DNA from: Treponema sp. UBA3862
GTDB taxonomy: Bacteria > Spirochaetota > Spirochaetia > Treponematales > Treponemataceae
Direction: 5' to 3'
Assembly: GCA_002392405.1 (NCBI GenBank)
Contig: DGGY01000047.1
Location: 1 to 38,469 of the forward strand
Length of the DNA stretch: 38,469 bases
Shown piece by piece: positions 8,266 through 14,217 of the stretch. The notes under the pieces were generated by a model, which worked only from the letters and a program-made list of their open reading frames with translations, was not told the origin of the DNA and did not search any database. The position numbers were made by a program, and so were the translations under genes. Every line of letters begins with the position of its first letter. Position 1 is the first letter of the stretch.

Positions 8266-8748
8266 ATGAGAGTAGAGTACATTAACCCATTCGTTGAAAC
8301 TTCGTTTCAGGTACTTAAAGAAGTTCTTGGCGGAGCAGAAGTAAAACGCGGTGATTTGTATCTTAAATCTACTGCCATGCCGGTAATGGGTGTAGCTGCA
8401 CTCGTTGGTCTTGCAGGTGATGTGGAAGGACGTGTTCTTTTTGACATGACTTATGAAACTGCACTGAACATTGCTTCAAAAATGAATGGTGAAACACTCA
8501 CAAACTTTGATGATCTTGCAAAGGCAACAATCAGTGAGCTTGCAAACCTTATTACAGCACAGGCAGTTACAAAACTGCATGAATTGGGTTTTAAATTTGA
8601 CCTTACTCCTCCAGCACTTTTTGCCGGAGAAAACATGGAAATTGCTGCATTAGGCGGTCAGACAGACAGCGTAGAAGCTTTAATTGTTCCGCTTATTACA
8701 GAATGTGGAAAAATAGAAGTTAACGTCGCAATCCGCGAACGTATGTAG
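8266..8748 (+). CDS. cheX: CheY-P phosphatase CheX
   Basis: 160 residues, the normal length for CheX. It dephosphorylates CheY-P, the task done by CheZ in enterics. The catalytic E-x-x-N signature is present as SELANLI (Glu91, Asn94). The flanking pattern (GLAGDVEGRVLFDM, then ETALNIASKMNGE) is typical of the CheC/CheX/FliY fold. A GGGAGA Shine-Dalgarno sequence sits 6 bases before ATG 8266. It lies between cheW-cheR and cheY, the usual treponemal arrangement. Confidence 0.95.
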   Translation: MRVEYINPFVETSFQVLKEVLGGAEVKRGDLYLKSTAMPVMGVAALVGLAGDVEGRVLFDMTYETALNIASKMNGETLTNFDDLAKATISELANLITAQAVTKLHELGFKFDLTPPALFAGENMEIAALGGQTDSVEALIVPLITECGKIEVNVAIRERM

Positions 8749-8768
8749 GATGCAGAGGAGGCAACAAC

Positions 8769-9203
8769 ATGAAAACTAAACAGGATTTTCCATCAATTAA
8801 TGAGCGTCCGCCAGAGGGCGTAAGAGTTGACGGTACAAAAATCCGTGTACTTATCGTTGATGACTCAATCTTCGTTGCTAAACAGCTTGGTCAGATCCTT
8901 ACTTCAGAAGGATATGAAGTTGTAGCTACAGCCGTTGACGGAAAAGACGGAGTTGATAAGTATAAGGAACTTTGCCCGAATGTAGACCTTGTTACAATGG
9001 ATATTACTATGCCTCGTATGGATGGTATTACTGCATTGGAACAGATTATGGCTTTTGATAAAAATGCAAAAGTTGTAATGGTATCTGCCCTCGGTAAGGA
9101 AGAACTGGTTAAAAAATCACTTCTTCTCGGTGCAAAAAATTACATTGTAAAACCTCTTGACCGCAAGAAGGTTCTTGAACGCATTGCTGCAGCTGTAAAA
9201 TAA
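8769..9203 (+). CDS. cheY: chemotaxis response regulator CheY
   Basis: 144-residue single receiver domain that carries the signal from CheA to the flagellar switch. Acid pocket Asp31/Asp32 (LIVDDS), phospho-acceptor Asp78 (TMDITMPRMDG), switch Ser106 (VVMVSA) and Lys128 (IVKPL) are all present. There is an N-terminal extension of about 24 residues before the first strand compared with E. coli CheY. A strong GAGGAGG Shine-Dalgarno sequence precedes ATG 8769. It is the last gene of the operon, and a perfect terminator follows within 25 bases. Confidence 0.96.
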   Translation: MKTKQDFPSINERPPEGVRVDGTKIRVLIVDDSIFVAKQLGQILTSEGYEVVATAVDGKDGVDKYKELCPNVDLVTMDITMPRMDGITALEQIMAFDKNAKVVMVSALGKEELVKKSLLLGAKNYIVKPLDRKKVLERIAAAVK

Positions 9204-9223
9204 GGGGCAGTAAGAGTTTTGAA

Positions 9224-9257
9224 AATCCCGGTTCTTGAAGAACCGGGATTTTTTTTG
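9224..9257 (+). terminator. intrinsic terminator of the che operon
   Basis: A 13-bp perfect inverted repeat: AATCCCGGTTCTT (9224-9236) and AAGAACCGGGATT (9238-9250), followed by a run of T to 9256. It overlaps the candidate cimA promoter, whose -35 box is the apex of the hairpin. Confidence 0.92.
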
Positions 9258-9263
9258 CATAAT
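9235..9263 (+). promoter_or_regulatory. candidate cimA promoter nested in the che terminator
   Basis: TTGAAG (9235-9240), a 17-bp spacer and CATAAT (9258-9263), ending 7 bases before the cimA ATG at 9271. The -35 box and spacer are made of the right arm and T-run of the terminator. No Shine-Dalgarno sequence is seen, so a leaderless mRNA is predicted. Confidence 0.5.
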
Positions 9264-9270
9264 TGCGTAT

Positions 9271-10857
9271 ATGAAAGAAAATAAAAAAATTGCAATTTTT
9301 GATTCTACTTTAAGGGACGGTTCTCAGGGTGAAGGAATAAGTTACTCTGTTCAGGATAAAATAAATATTGTGTATGCCCTTGATGAGCTTGGCGTTACTT
9401 TTATTGAAGCAGGAAATCCGGGTTCAAATCCTAAGGACATGGAATTTTTTGAAGAAGCAAAAAAGATTAAGCTTAACAATTCAAAGATAGTTGCTTTCGG
9501 TTCAACAAGAAGAAAAGACATTACCTGCGATAAGGATGACAATCTTACGAGTCTTCTTTCGGCAGGAACTGAATATGTCTGTGTTTTCGGCAAAACATGG
9601 GATTTCCAGGTAACTGATATCATTCATGCAACCTTAAAAGAAAACCTTGCCATGATAAAAGATACTGTTGCCTATCTTATAGAAAAAGGCAGAAAAGTAA
9701 TTTTTGATGCAGAGCATTTTTTTACCGGTTATGCTGCAAATAAAGACTATGCCATAAAATGTCTTCAGGCTGCTGTGGAAGGCGGAGCAGAATGTCTGTG
9801 TCTCTGCGAAACTAAAGGCGGTGCGATGCCTTCTGAATGCCAGAAGGCTGTAACTGATATTGTAAGTTTATTTGGTGATAAAGTTGATGTTGGCATTCAT
9901 ACTCATAATGATTCAGGCCTTGCTGTTGCCAATTCTCTTATTGCGGTAGAAGCAGGGGCAAAACATGTTCAGGGGGTTCTTCTGGGCTTTGGAGAAAGAA
10001 CCGGCAATGCAAACCTGTCAACGATTATTGCTGACCTCCAGTTAAAGCTTGGATATGAATGTATTCCAGAAAAGAACATGAAGCTTTTAACTCCTGTATG
10101 CAAGCGTGTTGCAGAAATTACAAACATTGCACTTCCATCAGGAATGCCTTTTGTAGGTTCCAGTGCCTTTGCCCACAAGGCAGGAATGCATATTGATGCA
10201 GTAATAAAAAATCCTTTTGCATATGAACATGTTGAACCTGAAACTGTTGGAAATGAACGGGTCTTTTTGATGAGTGAAGTTGCAGGCAAGAGCATGATTG
10301 TTGAAAAGGTTCAGAAATTTGACAAAAGCCTTACAAAATCAAGCCCTGTGGTTGCAGATATCGTTAAGAAGGTTAAGGAACTTGAACATGAGGGTTACCA
10401 GTTTGAAGGTGCTGATGCAAGTTTTGAAATCCTGGTGCGTAAATCACTTGGAAAATACAAGTCATTCTTCAACCTACATTATTATAAGACCAGCGGTGAA
10501 TTCCCCCGTTTTGCAGATGACCAGAGTTCTTTTGCCCAGGTTAAGCTTGATGTTGACGGAAAGGCAGTTGTAACTGCCGGCGAAGGAGACGGTCCTGTAA
10601 ATGCAATGGACGTGGCTCTCCGTGCAGCTCTGGCACAGTTTTATCCTGCAGTTGAAAAAGTTCACCTTACTGACTATAAGGTTCGTGTTCTGGACGGAAA
10701 AGGGGCGACTGCCAGCTCTGTCCGTGTACTTATTGAAACAACTGACGGAGATTCAACCTGGCACACAATGGGCGTTTCAAGCGACGTAATTGAAGCCTCT
10801 TACATTGCACTTGTTGATTCATTTGAATATAAACTTATGAAGGATCTGGAGAAATAA
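9271..10857 (+). CDS. cimA: (R)-citramalate synthase
   Basis: 528 residues, the usual CimA length. It condenses pyruvate with acetyl-CoA to citramalate, the first step of the threonine-independent route to 2-oxobutyrate and isoleucine. The N-terminal TIM barrel shows FDSTLRDGSQGEGISYS, the metal-binding HTHNDSGLAVAN motif and GFGERTGNANL. The C-terminal part (about 390-520) matches the LeuA-type regulatory domain, which binds isoleucine in known CimA enzymes. The sequence is closer to the long CimA type than to isopropylmalate synthase or homocitrate synthase. I chose ATG 9271: the in-frame TTG at 9235 lies within the upstream terminator and is better read as a -35 box. luxS follows after 3 bases. 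Confidence 0.9.
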   Translation: MKENKKIAIFDSTLRDGSQGEGISYSVQDKINIVYALDELGVTFIEAGNPGSNPKDMEFFEEAKKIKLNNSKIVAFGSTRRKDITCDKDDNLTSLLSAGTEYVCVFGKTWDFQVTDIIHATLKENLAMIKDTVAYLIEKGRKVIFDAEHFFTGYAANKDYAIKCLQAAVEGGAECLCLCETKGGAMPSECQKAVTDIVSLFGDKVDVGIHTHNDSGLAVANSLIAVEAGAKHVQGVLLGFGERTGNANLSTIIADLQLKLGYECIPEKNMKLLTPVCKRVAEITNIALPSGMPFVGSSAFAHKAGMHIDAVIKNPFAYEHVEPETVGNERVFLMSEVAGKSMIVEKVQKFDKSLTKSSPVVADIVKKVKELEHEGYQFEGADASFEILVRKSLGKYKSFFNLHYYKTSGEFPRFADDQSSFAQVKLDVDGKAVVTAGEGDGPVNAMDVALRAALAQFYPAVEKVHLTDYKVRVLDGKGATASSVRVLIETTDGDSTWHTMGVSSDVIEASYIALVDSFEYKLMKDLEK

Positions 10858-10860
10858 AAA

Positions 10861-11355
10861 ATGGAAGTTATACAGAGTTTTACCATTGATCATACAAAAT
10901 TAAAGCCCGGAATATATATTTCCAGGGAAGATAAAGGTTTTACAACTTATGATTTACGGATTACAGAACCTAATAAGGAGCCTGCTCTTGCGCCTTCTGC
11001 CATGCACAGCCTTGAACATTTAATGGCAACCTGGTTTCGTAATTCCCGGGTTAAGGATGATGTTGTTTATGTAGGACCAATGGGCTGCCTTACAGGAATG
11101 TATATCATAATGACAGGTTCTTATACTGTTGAAGATATGAGAAAACTTACAATCGAGTGCCTTGAATGGATTTTGAAACAGGAAAAAGTGCCTGCAACTG
11201 AACCTGAAAGCTGCGGAAATTATCTTCTGCATGATCTTCCGATGTGTAAGTGGGAATGTGCAAGGTATCTTGACCGCCTTAAAAATGACTTTCACTGTGA
11301 ATATACAAAACTGAAAGTTGTTCTTGATGACGGCAAGGTTTTTGCGGATGCATAA
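10861..11355 (+). CDS. luxS: S-ribosylhomocysteine lyase LuxS
   Basis: 164 residues, complete. It splits S-ribosylhomocysteine into homocysteine and the AI-2 precursor, in the activated methyl cycle. Metal ligands His49 and His53 (HSLEHL) and Cys118 (SCGNYL) are present, with the catalytic Glu52 and Cys76 (GPMGC). The motif after the catalytic Cys is GCLTGMY, where most LuxS proteins have GCRTGFY, so an Arg is replaced by Leu. The start is 3 bases after the cimA stop, with a GGAG in the end of cimA serving as Shine-Dalgarno, so the two are almost certainly co-transcribed and probably translationally coupled. A bidirectional terminator follows. Confidence 0.95.
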   Translation: MEVIQSFTIDHTKLKPGIYISREDKGFTTYDLRITEPNKEPALAPSAMHSLEHLMATWFRNSRVKDDVVYVGPMGCLTGMYIIMTGSYTVEDMRKLTIECLEWILKQEKVPATEPESCGNYLLHDLPMCKWECARYLDRLKNDFHCEYTKLKVVLDDGKVFADA

Positions 11356-11360
11356 AAAAT

Positions 11361-11416
11361 GCCCGGAGTGTTCTTAAGGTTTTGAACCTTAAAATGACAG
11401 CTCCGGGCTTTTTTTT
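11361..11416. terminator. bidirectional terminator between luxS and pyrE
   Basis: GCCCGGAG (11361-11368) pairs with CTCCGGGC (11401-11408), with an inner TTAAGGTT/AACCTTAA helix (11374-11381 and 11385-11392). T-runs follow on both strands: TTTTTTTT on plus (11409-11416) and ATTTTTTATG on minus. It serves the convergent luxS and pyrE genes. Confidence 0.88.
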
Positions 11417-11429
11417 ACAACGGTTTACT

Positions 11430-12119
11430 TTACGCTTTTGCGCCGTAAGTTTCGTAGTAGGTGTCGATTTCTTTTTTGATGCTGTCAGTGATTACTGATT
11501 TGTCGCCGTTTGTGTAAAGGTGTTCAACTACATCCTGCATTGTAACAATCGCTTTTGCAGGGAAGCCGTATTTTTCTGAGATTACATCCAGGGCGGCCTT
11601 GTCAGAGTCAGGAGCTTTTTCCATTCTGTTTAAAGAAACGATTTCTCCGACGATTTTAATTCCGCCGGGAACTGTTTCCTGAGCCTTGATTTTAGGGTAG
11701 GTTTCTTCGATGGATTTTCCTGAAGTTGTTACGTCTTCAATAATTATGACGCGGTCGCCGTCTTTGATTTTGTAACCTAAAAGAGAGCCTTTGTCTGCAC
11801 CGTGATCTTTTTCTTCTTTTCTGTCAGAACAGTATTTTACTTCTTTTCCGTAGAGTTCAGAATAGGCAACTGCCGTTACTACTGCAAGGGGGATTCCTTT
11901 ATAGGCCGGTCCGAAGAAAACGTCAAAATCATCACCGAAATTGTCGTGAATTGCCTTAGCGTAGTATTCTCCGAGACGCTTTAACTGTGAGCCTGTTACA
12001 TAGGCACCTGCATTCATAAAGAAAGGTGACTGTCTTCCTGATTTCAGTGTAAATGAACCGAATTTTAAGACCTGACATTCAACCATAAAATCTATAAATT
12101 CTTTTTTGTAGTCTTCCAT
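11430..12119 (-). CDS. pyrE: orotate phosphoribosyltransferase
   Basis: 229 residues. It transfers ribose-5-phosphate from PRPP to orotate, giving OMP in pyrimidine synthesis. Signatures are the N-terminal FGSFTLKSGRQSPFFMNAG, the FGPAYKGIPLA loop, the catalytic DRKEEKDHGADKG loop and the PRPP-binding motif VIIIEDVTTSGKS (about 124-136). An AGGAG Shine-Dalgarno sequence precedes ATG 12119. It is downstream of cdd on the same strand, with a 120-base gap that includes a small hairpin, so the pair probably shares a transcript. Confidence 0.95.
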   Translation of the reverse strand: MEDYKKEFIDFMVECQVLKFGSFTLKSGRQSPFFMNAGAYVTGSQLKRLGEYYAKAIHDNFGDDFDVFFGPAYKGIPLAVVTAVAYSELYGKEVKYCSDRKEEKDHGADKGSLLGYKIKDGDRVIIIEDVTTSGKSIEETYPKIKAQETVPGGIKIVGEIVSLNRMEKAPDSDKAALDVISEKYGFPAKAIVTMQDVVEHLYTNGDKSVITDSIKKEIDTYYETYGAKA

Positions 12120-12239
12120 TTTTATATTCTCCTGTTAAACCGCAGGTGAAGGCGGTATGGCTGTTACATTATCACAGATTTTAAATTGAGAGAAGTGACG
12201 GGCAGCTTTTATGAATACTGGCATTTCTAGATCAGCTGT
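12120..12239 (-). promoter_or_regulatory. cdd-pyrE spacer with leader hairpin
   Basis: Reading the minus strand, ACCGC...GCGGT (12156-12152 and 12143-12139) forms a short hairpin followed by TTTAAC and then directly by the pyrE Shine-Dalgarno sequence (AGGAG). A possible extended -10 (TGTGATAAT) lies about 50 bases upstream of the ATG. The hairpin could modulate pyrE expression, but it is short and the idea is weakly supported. Confidence 0.3.
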
Positions 12240-12641
12240 TTATTCCATTGATGAAGGACCAAAACCTTCAGGAAGCAGGTCTTTTAAAACCAGTTCTTTG
12301 TATTCGCCTTTATCATTGCAGCAAAGTACCTTTAAGGACGGCGCAAATTCGAATAAGGTCTGGCGGCACATACCGCACGGCGTGCAGATTTCTTTTGAAC
12401 TTCCTGCAATTGCAATTCTTTTGAAATCTTTAAAACCTTCACTTACAGCTTTTGCCAGTGCTGTTCTTTCAGCGCAGATCCCGCAGGGGTAGGAAGCGTT
12501 TTCTACGTTGCAGCCGGTAAATACAGTTCCATCACTGCATTCAAGGGCAGCTCCCACACGGTATTTTGAGTAAGGTGAATAAGAGTTTTTTCGGGCGTCA
12601 AGGGCCTTTTCTACCAGTTCTTTATCTGTAAGATTTGACAT
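12240..12641 (-). CDS. cdd: cytidine deaminase
   Basis: 133 residues, homotetrameric-type cytidine deaminase length. It converts cytidine/deoxycytidine to uridine/deoxyuridine in pyrimidine salvage. The zinc site is complete: CAERTA (Cys56, catalytic Glu58) and PCGMCRQ (Cys89, Cys92). The conserved YSPYSKYRVGAAL and GCNVENASYP substrate loops are present. The start has an AAAGGAGA Shine-Dalgarno sequence, and a TGTTATAAT promoter element lies about 45 bases upstream. Together with pyrE it forms a small pyrimidine unit. Confidence 0.96.
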   Translation of the reverse strand: MSNLTDKELVEKALDARKNSYSPYSKYRVGAALECSDGTVFTGCNVENASYPCGICAERTALAKAVSEGFKDFKRIAIAGSSKEICTPCGMCRQTLFEFAPSLKVLCCNDKGEYKELVLKDLLPEGFGPSSME

Positions 12642-12682
12642 TTTGTCTTCTCCTTTAATTCTGCTTTCTGACAGGCATTTTT

Positions 12683-12691
12683 ATTATAACA
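12683..12691 (-). promoter_or_regulatory. extended -10 promoter for cdd
   Basis: The minus strand reads TGTTATAAT, a TGn extension before a perfect TATAAT. No strong -35 box is visible, as expected for extended -10 promoters. The predicted leader is about 35 nt and contains the cdd Shine-Dalgarno sequence. The same TGTTATAAT string occurs at 18906 (plus) and 37745-37753 (minus). Confidence 0.55.
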
Positions 12692-12710
12692 TGAATTTTC
12701 CGGACAAGCG

Positions 12711-12870
12711 ATAGAAGGGGCGGCACAGCCGTTGCGGAGCAATGGAGCGCATAAGGCGCGGAATCCGCGAGAATGGCTTTGCCATTCTCGTTACGAGTTT
12801 ACCGTCGGTAAACTCGCGATAGCGCGGTTTATGAATAAGACAGATGCGAAGCCTCTGTCTTATTCATAAA
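12711..12870. repeat. GC-rich hairpin-array repeat, copy A
   Basis: This is the main content of the gene-poor stretch 12642-12940. It starts with the core hairpin CGTTGC-GGA-GCAATG (12730-12744). Next come CGCGGA-A-TCCGCG (12757-12769), CGAGAATGGC-TTT-GCCATTCTCG (12768-12790) and CGAGTTTACC-GTC-GGTAAACTCG (12794-12816). Last is a perfect 17-bp inverted repeat (arms 12828-12844 and 12854-12870, loop of 9). The first part is far GC-richer than its surroundings. The core and the order of the first three hairpins recur at 30731-30823. No reading frame of interest is present. The function is unknown; candidates are a small mobile palindromic element or a transcribed structured RNA. Confidence 0.75.
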
Positions 12871-12906
12871 TGGCCCCGGAATAAGCCAAATACAACATTC
12901 CTTTAA

Positions 12907-12935
12907 TTGTATAAAAAAAGTAAAAATGATATATT
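12907..12935 (+). promoter_or_regulatory. candidate promoter of the leuB leader
   Basis: TTGTAT (12907-12912), a 17-bp spacer and TATATT (12930-12935). Transcription is predicted to start at about 12941-12942, at the ATG of the leader ORF. Confidence 0.55.
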
Positions 12936-12940
12936 CTTTA

Positions 12941-13000
12941 ATGTTACTAAAAAAATTAAGCAGGATTGAAGATTTTCAGCCTGACTTAAGGAGATTATAA
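12941..13000 (+). CDS. leucine-rich leader peptide ahead of leuB (candidate)
   Basis: A 19-codon ORF, MLLKKLSRIEDFQPDLRRL, whose TAA (12998-13000) directly abuts the leuB ATG (13001). Five of its 19 codons are Leu (positions 2, 3, 6, 16, 19), all TTA or CTA, whereas leuB itself favours CTT. Its ATG lies 5 bases after a -10 box, so the ORF would be translated from a leaderless mRNA. The leuB Shine-Dalgarno sequence AAGGAG (12988-12993) is inside its codons 16-18. The arrangement is that of a leucine-sensing leader peptide whose translation controls the ribosome-binding site of a leucine-biosynthesis gene. That it is translated is inference; a chance ORF is the alternative. Confidence 0.5.
   Translation: MLLKKLSRIEDFQPDLRRL
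12956..12993 (+). promoter_or_regulatory. leader hairpin touching the leuB ribosome-binding site
   Basis: The arms TTAAG, CAGG, TGAA (12956-12970) pair with TTCA, CCTG, CTTAA (12975-12989), with small internal bulges, around a GATT loop. That makes 13 pairs. The last arm CTTAA includes the first two bases of AAGGAG (12988-12993), so the folded hairpin would hinder leuB initiation. A ribosome stalled at Leu codons 2-6 of the leader ORF would cover the left arm and free the site. Confidence 0.45.
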
Positions 13001-14095
13001 ATGGAAAAGACAATTGCTTTGATTCCAGGGGATGGAATTGGTCCTGATGTTGTTGCAGAAGCTGTAAAAGTATTAGACGCTGTTGCAAAGAAATTCGGTC
13101 ACAAATGGAACTACCGTGATGTTGTTGCAGGTGGTGCTGCTATTGATAAATTCGGTCATCCTCTTCCTCAGGATCAGCTTGACATCTGTCTCTCAAGTGA
13201 TTCTGTTCTTCTTGGTGCTGTAGGCGGTCCTAAATGGGATAATGTTGCTCCTGAAATCCGTCCTGAAAAAGCACTTTTAGGTCTTCGCGGGGGAATGAAG
13301 GTATTTGCTAACCTCCGTCCTGCTGTTATGTGGAAACAGCTTAAGGATGCCTGCCCGTTAAAGGATGAAATCGTAGGCGAAGGTCTTGATATTCTTGTTG
13401 TACGCGAACTTACCGGCGGTATCTATTTTGGTGAAAGGGGAACTTCTGCTGACGGAAGAACTTCATGGGATACAGAAAAATATACATGGGAAGAAATTGA
13501 ACGCATCGTACGCCTGGGCTTCCAGTATGCACAGAAAAGACAGAAGCATCTTACTGTTGTTGATAAGGCTAACATACTTAATTCAAGCCGTCTGTGGAGA
13601 AAAGTTGCTGAAGAAGTTCACAAGGATTTTTCCGATGTAACCCTTGATTTCCTTTACATTGATAATGCTGCCATGCAGCTTGTACGTAATCCGCGCCAGT
13701 TTGACGTAATTGCCACATCAAACATGTTCGGTGACATTCTTACTGACGAAGCGTCTCAGATTACCGGTTCCATCGGTATGCTTGCATCTGCATCTATTGG
13801 TGACGGAACTGGTCCTGGACTTTTTGAACCGATTCACGGAACTGCTCCTGATATTGCAGGAAAAGACCTTGCAAATCCTCTGGCAACAATTCTTTCCGCT
13901 GCAATGCTTTTACGCTATGACTTTAAGCTTGAAACAGAAGCTAAGGCAATTGAAAGCGCTGTAAATGCCGTTCTTGATGACGGTTACAGAACTGGTGATA
14001 TTGCCGGTTCTAAACTTGCTGAAGTAAAGGCTGCAGGTAAACTTGTTGGAACAAAGAAAATGGGTGAACTGGTAGTAGAATACCTTAACAAATAA
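13001..14095 (+). CDS. leuB: 3-isopropylmalate dehydrogenase
   Basis: 364 residues. It oxidises and decarboxylates 3-isopropylmalate with NAD+ in leucine synthesis. Signatures are [19 protein letters not shown] at the N terminus, [11 protein letters not shown], the [21 protein letters not shown] substrate loop with its arginines, [14 protein letters not shown] and the Mg-binding segment [17 protein letters not shown]. LeuB rather than isocitrate or tartrate dehydrogenase is indicated by the GGPKWD and LLGLR motifs. It stands alone here, without leuA/C/D, but cimA lies 2 kb upstream. LeuB homologues also act on the citramalate-derived 3-methylmalate, so it could serve both pathways. A terminator follows. 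Confidence 0.95.
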   Translation: MEKTIALIPGDGIGPDVVAEAVKVLDAVAKKFGHKWNYRDVVAGGAAIDKFGHPLPQDQLDICLSSDSVLLGAVGGPKWDNVAPEIRPEKALLGLRGGMKVFANLRPAVMWKQLKDACPLKDEIVGEGLDILVVRELTGGIYFGERGTSADGRTSWDTEKYTWEEIERIVRLGFQYAQKRQKHLTVVDKANILNSSRLWRKVAEEVHKDFSDVTLDFLYIDNAAMQLVRNPRQFDVIATSNMFGDILTDEASQITGSIGMLASASIGDGTGPGLFEPIHGTAPDIAGKDLANPLATILSAAMLLRYDFKLETEAKAIESAVNAVLDDGYRTGDIAGSKLAEVKAAGKLVGTKKMGELVVEYLNK

Positions 14096-14124
14096 AAACA
14101 GCTTTATTTGCTGCTTTTATCAGA

Positions 14125-14155
14125 AAGTGCATTCCGTATGGGGTGCACTTTTTTA
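14125..14155 (+). terminator. intrinsic terminator after leuB
   Basis: AAGTGCATTCC pairs with GGGGTGCACTT (two G-T pairs) around a GTAT loop, then TTTTTT to about 14154. Confidence 0.85.
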
Positions 14156-14177
14156 TTAATATTGGCTGTTTTTTTAT

Positions 14178-14206
14178 TTGATTATACTTTTTGTTTCAAT
14201 TAAAAT
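14178..14206 (+). promoter_or_regulatory. candidate promoter for the 14218 gene
   Basis: TTGATT (14178-14183), a 17-bp spacer and TAAAAT (14201-14206). An overlapping TAATAT (14206-14211) is an alternative -10 box. Either would leave a leader of at most a few bases before ATG 14218, and no Shine-Dalgarno sequence is present. Confidence 0.5.
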
Positions 14207-14217
14207 AATATAAGCAT

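Noticed and set aside
9235..9270. TTG start extending cimA by 12 residues
   Set aside because: The extension lies inside the che terminator hairpin and T-run; ATG 9271 gives the family length.
12211..12492. Plus-strand ORF antisense to cdd
   Set aside because: It is a shadow of the well-supported cytidine deaminase frame, without a ribosome-binding site or recognisable product.
12730..12870. CRISPR array or integron attC sites in the hairpin block
   Set aside because: There are no equal-length direct repeats with spacers, and no GTTRRRY/RYYYAAC pair or integrase-linked cassette structure was seen.
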